Shown piece after piece: positions 6,273 through 9,632 of a stretch of 9,632 nt of DNA. Origin of the DNA: JACKGW01 sp964586025 (lineage in GTDB: Bacteria > Planctomycetota > PLA2 > JAEUHO01); NCBI GenBank assembly GCA_964586025.1, contig CAZPGF010000108.1, forward strand, positions 1 to 9,632, in the 5' to 3' direction. The notes below the pieces were generated by a model. The model saw only the letters and a program-made list of their open reading frames with translations. It had not been told where the DNA came from and ran no database searches. The position numbers and the translations under genes are program-made. Position 1 is the first letter of the stretch. Each line of letters begins with the position of its first letter.

Positions 6273-6647
6273 GTGACCAAGAACCAAATCGCGAGCCAGC
6301 TCCGCGTCCTGCGCCAGCTCGAGCGTCGGCGCCGCGCCGTCGTGCAGCGTCTCCTGGACACCTCCCCGCTGCTGCGCGGGACCCTGAGCCGGATCCTGCA
6401 GCGCTGCGGCAAGCCCACCTGCCACTGCGCGAAGAAGCCGGCCCATCCCGTTTGGCGCCTGGCCAGCAGCCGGGAGGGGCACCAGCGCTGCCAACTCGTT
6501 CGCCAAGACGACGTCGCGTGGGCGCAGGAATACGTGGCTCGCTACAAGGACCTGCGTGCTGGCCTGCGCACCCTCGACGCCATCCACAAGGAGGAGCGGG
6601 CCGCCTTGCGTGGCCTAATGGAGATCCGCGCTATCGAGTACGAATGA
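6273..6647 (+). CDS. DUF6788-like IS-associated small protein
   Basis: A 124-residue basic protein transcribed divergently from the transposase inside the same IS. The RCGKPTCHC segment (44-52; Cys45, Cys50, Cys52) followed by a WRLASS stretch and a helical, charged C-terminal half (DVAWAQEYVARYKDLRAGL onward) resembles DUF6788 proteins, which are often encoded beside transposases in IS elements. Function is unknown; the Cys cluster suggests metal or nucleic acid binding, but that is inference. The GTG start has no good Shine-Dalgarno, so initiation may be leaderless or further in. It ends 61 bp inside the right inverted repeat. Confidence 0.8.
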   Translation: MTKNQIASQLRVLRQLERRRRAVVQRLLDTSPLLRGTLSRILQRCGKPTCHCAKKPAHPVWRLASSREGHQRCQLVRQDDVAWAQEYVARYKDLRAGLRTLDAIHKEERAALRGLMEIRAIEYE

Positions 6648-6708
6648 CGCAACACCCCGAAGCGAAAGGACTTGTGGAGGAGCGATATTCACCAGACACG
6701 GCGTGCAC

Positions 6709-6724
6709 GACTGCGGAATGTCGG
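6709..6724 (-). repeat. IS terminal inverted repeat, right
   Basis: The complement of this stretch reads CCGACATTCCGCAGTC, matching the left repeat at 14 of 16 positions, with 13 inner bases perfect. Confidence 0.9.
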
Positions 6725-6730
6725 TTAGGT
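6725..6730. repeat. IS target site duplication, right copy (TTAGGT)
   Basis: Identical to 4501-4506 and directly adjacent to the right inverted repeat. Confidence 0.85.
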
Positions 6731-6871
6731 CTGTCGGGCGATGTCGTTGCGATCAGCCTTTACATTGGTGCGGCGTCTGCGTCACTACCCCTGCCGTCCG
6801 TACGCCCGTGGTTCTCGTGATGCTCATCGACATCGCAGGTGTGCGACTCGGCAGCCCGTCGCAACCCCATC

Positions 6872-6879
6872 AAGGGAGG
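6872..6879 (+). promoter_or_regulatory. strong Shine-Dalgarno (AAGGGAGG)
   Basis: AAGGGAGG ends 5 nt before the GTG at 6885. It is the best ribosome binding site in the region and the main reason to consider the 33-codon ORF that follows as translated. Confidence 0.45.
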
Positions 6880-6884
6880 TTCCC

Positions 6885-6986
6885 GTGAAGGCGACCGATT
6901 CCGCGTCGCAGCGTTGGCTTGCGTTGTCGCTCATCGCGTTCGGCCTCGCCACGGTACCGCCCGGGGTCATTTGGACAGCGGGTTGA
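6885..6986 (+). CDS. possible 33-residue membrane peptide
   Basis: A 33-codon ORF starting at GTG behind a strong Shine-Dalgarno. The product has a short polar N-terminus (MKATDSASQR) and one hydrophobic segment (WLALSLIAFGLATV, about residues 11-24) ending in PPGVIWTAG. This is compatible with a single-pass small membrane protein or a signal-peptide-like leftover. I do not recognise a family. The GTG overlaps the TGA of a 22-codon ORF (6820-6888), as in coupled genes. It ends 19 bp from the end of the convergent comEC gene. The short length and GC-rich context make chance a real alternative. Confidence 0.35.
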   Translation: MKATDSASQRWLALSLIAFGLATVPPGVIWTAG

Positions 6987-7005
6987 CGGTAATCACGCGG
7001 CGTCA

Positions 7006-9387
7006 TCATCGGGCGATCGAGACGGCCGCGGCGGAAAGGACGGCGGCCACGAGGCCGCTCGCGAGGTTGACGACATCGTTGTCGAGACCGCGGAGGCCCC
7101 GAACGCGCTCGAGGTTCGTCGCGTCGCCGAGGCGGGGTTCGACGATGCGATCGTCGCCCGGAACGCGTGCTCGGTGCTGCCATCGCGATCCGATCACGCT
7201 GTCGAGGAGACCGCCCGCAACGCCCGCCGCCGCCGCCCATGCCGCCAGGCGCGCGTTCGATCCCGCGGCGACCAGGTGGGTCACGGGCGCGAGCAGACCG
7301 CCACCGAGCGAGGCGAGGAGTCCCACCGCCGTCACACCGCCGCTCTCTCCGCTCCGCACCGGGCGCGCGGTGAGCAGATCGCGCGGCACGCCCCCGTACC
7401 GCATGCCGAGTTCGGTCGAGCAGGTGTCGGCGCCGAGGCAGGAGAGGCCTCCGAGAAACATCGCCAGGCCGACGTCCGCCATCCCGGCGGCGGCGACGAC
7501 GACGCCGAGGGCGGCGGGAAGACCGTTCGCCACGACCTGACGGGCGTCGCGGGGCCCGGCCCGCGTCCGGCCCGGGAGCTTCCCGGCGAGCGTCGCGACG
7601 ACGAACGTCACGAGGAGCGCACCGAGGGCCTCGACACCCAGCACGGCCGTCGCGCCGATGCCGAGCGCCCACGCCAGCGCGGCAGCACGGGCGGTGAGCC
7701 ATCGCGCAAAGTGCGCCGCGCACGCGACGGCCGCCGCGCCGCCCGCGGCGATCGCGATCAGGGCCGGCAGGGATGGGACCTTCGGTGCGGCGAGACAGAG
7801 GGCGGCGTCGAGCGACACGGGAGCGGGATCATAGCCCTCCGCCGTCGTCGGCAGAGCCGCCGTGGCGTCGATCCGGAGGAACGCGATGCAGACGGCGACG
7901 ACGCCCAACGCGCGTCGCGCGCCGCGCGCGTCGCGCTGCGTCGCCAGGACCGGGAAGGCCAGCGCGAAGGCGACGAGGTTCCACGGGGTTGCTCGCGCCG
8001 CGGCGTCGTCGAGTCCGCACGCGACGACGCCCCGCAGCGCGACGCCGACGAGATCGGCGCAGAGGGTCACGATCGCGCTGCACGGCCAGGCGAGGGGTGG
8101 AACGTCTCCGACGAGAAGCAGCAGGAGCCCGGCGGCGAGCAGGAGGGAGATCGCCGGAACGATCAGCACCGTCAGGAACGGGCCGACGAACGCGATGCGA
8201 CCGAAGACCAGCGCGATCCAGGGCGCCGTGGACGCCCAGGCGGCGAACGAGACGGCCAGGGCCCGCCGGATCGGCGCACGCGGTGCCGGAAGCCACCCTG
8301 GGATCACGAGGTCCGGAGGGGGGATCAGGGCCGTCGTGATCGGACGCGTCAACAGCAGCAGTCCCGCCACGGCAACGAACGAGAGCCACGCGCCGAGGTC
8401 GGCGGTGCGCCCGGCATCGGTGGCGAGCAGGAGCAACGCGGTCGCGATGAGGGTCGGACGTGCGCCGCCGAGCCGTCCGCTCGCGCGGGCGAAGAGGACG
8501 AGTGCGGCGGCGGCTCCCGCACGAACCGCCGATGCCGCCGCGCCCGCGAGCGGGACGTAGACGAGGATCACCGGCACGGCGGCGAGGGCCTGGCCGCGAG
8601 GCCCGGCACCAATGAGTCGCACGACGACCAAGGCGAACGCGACGACCAGCGCGACGTGGAAGCCCGACACGGCGAGGATGTGCGCCTGGCCCGTCGCGCG
8701 AAACGCCTCGAGTTCGTCCCGCCGTATGGCGCTGCGATCGCCGAGGATCAGCGCGCGAGCCCACGGTGCGGTGCGCGACGGAAGGAGGCGATCGAGGCGC
8801 TGTGCGGCGGCCGCGCGATGGTCGTGGACGAAGCGTGCGAGTCCGCTCCCCGACGCGATCCGCCGCCACGCCGTCGCGTGCGCGATCCGGGAACGCTGCC
8901 GCTCGACGCGCTCCGTCGCCGCGATCCGATCGCCGGGAGCCAGGCCCTGGATCAGTCCGGGTCGCGGTTCGAGATGCCAGACCGCCACCTCGGGGCGGGC
9001 GAGTTCGACCCCGCCGCGCTCCGCGATCTCGACACGGACGCGCTGGGTGCCGACCGCGACGAGGTCCGCCTCGAGGCAGCGCGCTCGCACGTGGTAGAGA
9101 CCGTTCGGCGCGGCGGGTGCCGCGACCGCCCGGAACGTGCCGAGCGGAGGCGCATCGGCGCCCGGCGCCGTCGTCGTCAGGAGTCCGATCAGGGCGGCCA
9201 GCGCGAGTCCCCGCGTCGCGCGACTCGACGTGGCCAGCACGAGCGGAGGCGCGAGGAACGACGCCGCGCCGGCCTGGGCACGGGCCGCGGCCCACGAACC
9301 CAGCCCGAGCGCGACGAGCCACGACGCCAGGACCGCCCCGGGCGAACCGGCCGAGACGCCGCGATCGGGGAACCTGGGGCGCGGCAC
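7006..9387 (-). CDS. comEC: ComEC competence-domain membrane protein fused to a DUF92/TMEM19 domain
   Basis: Single 793-codon frame. Residues about 1-75 are hydrophobic with two or three helices; about 80-190 fit the DUF4131/OB-like extracytoplasmic domain. The Competence channel domain runs from about 208 to 500, with ALILGDRSAI (212-221), FRATGQAHILAVSGFHVAL (229-247) and many helices. ComEC moves single-stranded DNA across the inner membrane during natural transformation. The metallo-beta-lactamase-like nuclease domain found at the C-terminus of many ComEC proteins is absent. Residues about 535-793 instead match DUF92/TMEM19 (the plant VTE6 phytyl-phosphate kinase family): RQVVANGLPAALG (616-628), ADTCSTELGMRYGGVPRDLL (653-672), SGESGGVTAVGLLASLGG (679-696) and GLDNDVVN (767-774). 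GTG start with GAGGAA upstream; an in-frame stop at 9421-9423 limits extension. The frame is unbroken, but an internal GTG (7818) could start DUF92 separately. Whether it transports DNA is uncertain. Confidence 0.9.
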   Translation of the reverse strand: MPRPRFPDRGVSAGSPGAVLASWLVALGLGSWAAARAQAGAASFLAPPLVLATSSRATRGLALAALIGLLTTTAPGADAPPLGTFRAVAAPAAPNGLYHVRARCLEADLVAVGTQRVRVEIAERGGVELARPEVAVWHLEPRPGLIQGLAPGDRIAATERVERQRSRIAHATAWRRIASGSGLARFVHDHRAAAAQRLDRLLPSRTAPWARALILGDRSAIRRDELEAFRATGQAHILAVSGFHVALVVAFALVVVRLIGAGPRGQALAAVPVILVYVPLAGAAASAVRAGAAAALVLFARASGRLGGARPTLIATALLLLATDAGRTADLGAWLSFVAVAGLLLLTRPITTALIPPPDLVIPGWLPAPRAPIRRALAVSFAAWASTAPWIALVFGRIAFVGPFLTVLIVPAISLLLAAGLLLLLVGDVPPLAWPCSAIVTLCADLVGVALRGVVACGLDDAAARATPWNLVAFALAFPVLATQRDARGARRALGVVAVCIAFLRIDATAALPTTAEGYDPAPVSLDAALCLAAPKVPSLPALIAIAAGGAAAVACAAHFARWLTARAAALAWALGIGATAVLGVEALGALLVTFVVATLAGKLPGRTRAGPRDARQVVANGLPAALGVVVAAAGMADVGLAMFLGGLSCLGADTCSTELGMRYGGVPRDLLTARPVRSGESGGVTAVGLLASLGGGLLAPVTHLVAAGSNARLAAWAAAAGVAGGLLDSVIGSRWQHRARVPGDDRIVEPRLGDATNLERVRGLRGLDNDVVNLASGLVAAVLSAAAVSIAR

Positions 9388-9481
9388 CGCCCCGCTTCCT
9401 CGCGGCGAACCGCGGGACGGTCACGGCGCCCTCGCGCGCGAAGCCCGAGAACGCGCCACCGCACGGGTATCCTCCGCGCGC
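9388..9481. promoter_or_regulatory. divergent intergenic region between comEC and the kdsD-like gene
   Basis: 94 bp separate the two divergent starts and must hold both promoters. TATCCT (9468-9473) is a plausible -10 for the plus-strand gene; with ATG at 9482 it would give a leaderless or very short leader. No convincing -35 is visible. For comEC, GAGGAA precedes the GTG. Confidence 0.3.
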
Positions 9482-9632
9482 ATGAGCCGGGACGCGCGAG
9501 AGATCGGGGAAGGCGTCGTGCGTCGGGAGCGCGACGCGCTCGACCGTCTCCTCGGCCGATAGAGCGAGGTCTCGCCCGCGTTCGACGACGCCGTTGCGGC
9601 ATTGATCGCGTGCGGCATTCGCGTCGTCGTTT
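9482..9632 (+). pseudogene. kdsD: N-terminal part of a KpsF/GutQ/KdsD-like arabinose-5-phosphate isomerase with an in-frame TAG
   Basis: Intact members interconvert ribulose-5-phosphate and arabinose-5-phosphate, the first step of Kdo synthesis for LPS. From ATG 9482, 26 codons give AREIGEGVVRRERDALDRLL, resembling the family's first helix (compare AGKEVLAIERECLAELDQYI in E. coli KdsD, from memory). A TAG follows at 9560-9562. The same frame then continues with SPAFDDAVAALIACGIRVVV to the edge, matching the second helix and the first SIS-domain strand, normally followed by TGMGKSG. The frame is kept on both sides, so this looks like a nonsense change rather than a frameshift. Alternatives are a sequencing error, initiation downstream (only TTG 9602 is available, with no Shine-Dalgarno) or another SIS-domain protein. 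Only 50 codons are visible. Confidence 0.6.

Larger units (their letters stand above)
4507..6724. mobile_element. complete IS1634-like (IS4-superfamily, DUF4277) insertion sequence
   Basis: A 2218-bp element bounded by imperfect inverted repeats (ACCACATTCCGCAGTC on the left and its near complement on the right, 14 of 16 matching) and an identical TTAGGT flank on each side. Inside are a minus-strand DDE transposase and a divergent plus-strand DUF6788-like ORF, an arrangement known from some IS1634 relatives. The identical flanks argue for simple transposition without later rearrangement. It landed between the tRNA-Lys region and a small-ORF region and disrupts no recognised gene. Confidence 0.92.

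Noticed and set aside
4077..6724. tRNA-anchored genomic island
   Set aside because: No integrase and no duplicated tRNA 3' end were found; the mobile DNA is a simple IS that ends about 350 bp away from the tRNA.
7829..9424. 531-codon minus-strand ORF overlapping comEC
   Set aside because: Arg-rich out-of-frame shadow; the other minus frame holds ComEC and DUF92 motifs.
9560..9562. Programmed readthrough or pyrrolysine at the TAG
   Set aside because: No supporting element is visible and KdsD-type enzymes are not known to use it; a nonsense change or sequence error is simpler.

Overview
A very GC-rich, densely packed stretch of a bacterial chromosome, probably Gram-negative. The cbb3-type terminal oxidase, the KdsD/KpsF-like gene edge (LPS Kdo pathway) and a planctomycete-type cytochrome module at the end of the CcoP-like protein fit Planctomycetota or a similar environmental lineage. 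That placement is an inference; there is no rRNA or other marker.

Layout. (1) 2-4006, plus strand: a compact cco operon. It holds the C-terminal part of ccoN, then ccoO, a 74-codon single-TM gene in the ccoQ position, and a very unusual ccoP-like gene, joined by a 2-nt gap and two 4-nt stop/start overlaps. CcoN and CcoO look functional. The CcoP-like protein keeps only one CXXCH heme site and adds an Ig-like N-terminus, an NTF2/SnoaL-like domain, a heme-less PSCyt1-like module and a Gly/Pro 12-residue repeat tail. (2) 4077-4153: tRNA-Lys(CUU) with encoded CCA. (3) 4154-4506: noncoding DNA with hairpins and possible promoters. (4) 4507-6724: a complete 2.2-kb IS1634-like (DUF4277) insertion sequence. 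It has 16-bp imperfect terminal inverted repeats, a TTAGGT target duplication, a minus-strand DDE transposase and a divergent plus-strand DUF6788-like accessory ORF. (5) 6731-6986: pre-insertion flank with a possible 33-aa membrane peptide preceded by a strong Shine-Dalgarno. (6) 7006-9387, minus strand: one 793-codon ORF fusing the ComEC membrane channel (no C-terminal metallo-beta-lactamase domain) to a complete-looking DUF92/TMEM19 domain. (7) 9482-end, plus strand: the start of a KpsF/GutQ/KdsD-type sugar-phosphate isomerase that appears interrupted by an in-frame TAG.

The cco genes act together in microaerobic respiration. The other genes seem unrelated to them and to each other. No defence system, CRISPR array or phage module is visible. 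The best candidates for novelty are the modular CcoP-like subunit, the ComEC-DUF92 fusion, and a Glu-to-Gln change at an otherwise conserved position in CcoN.
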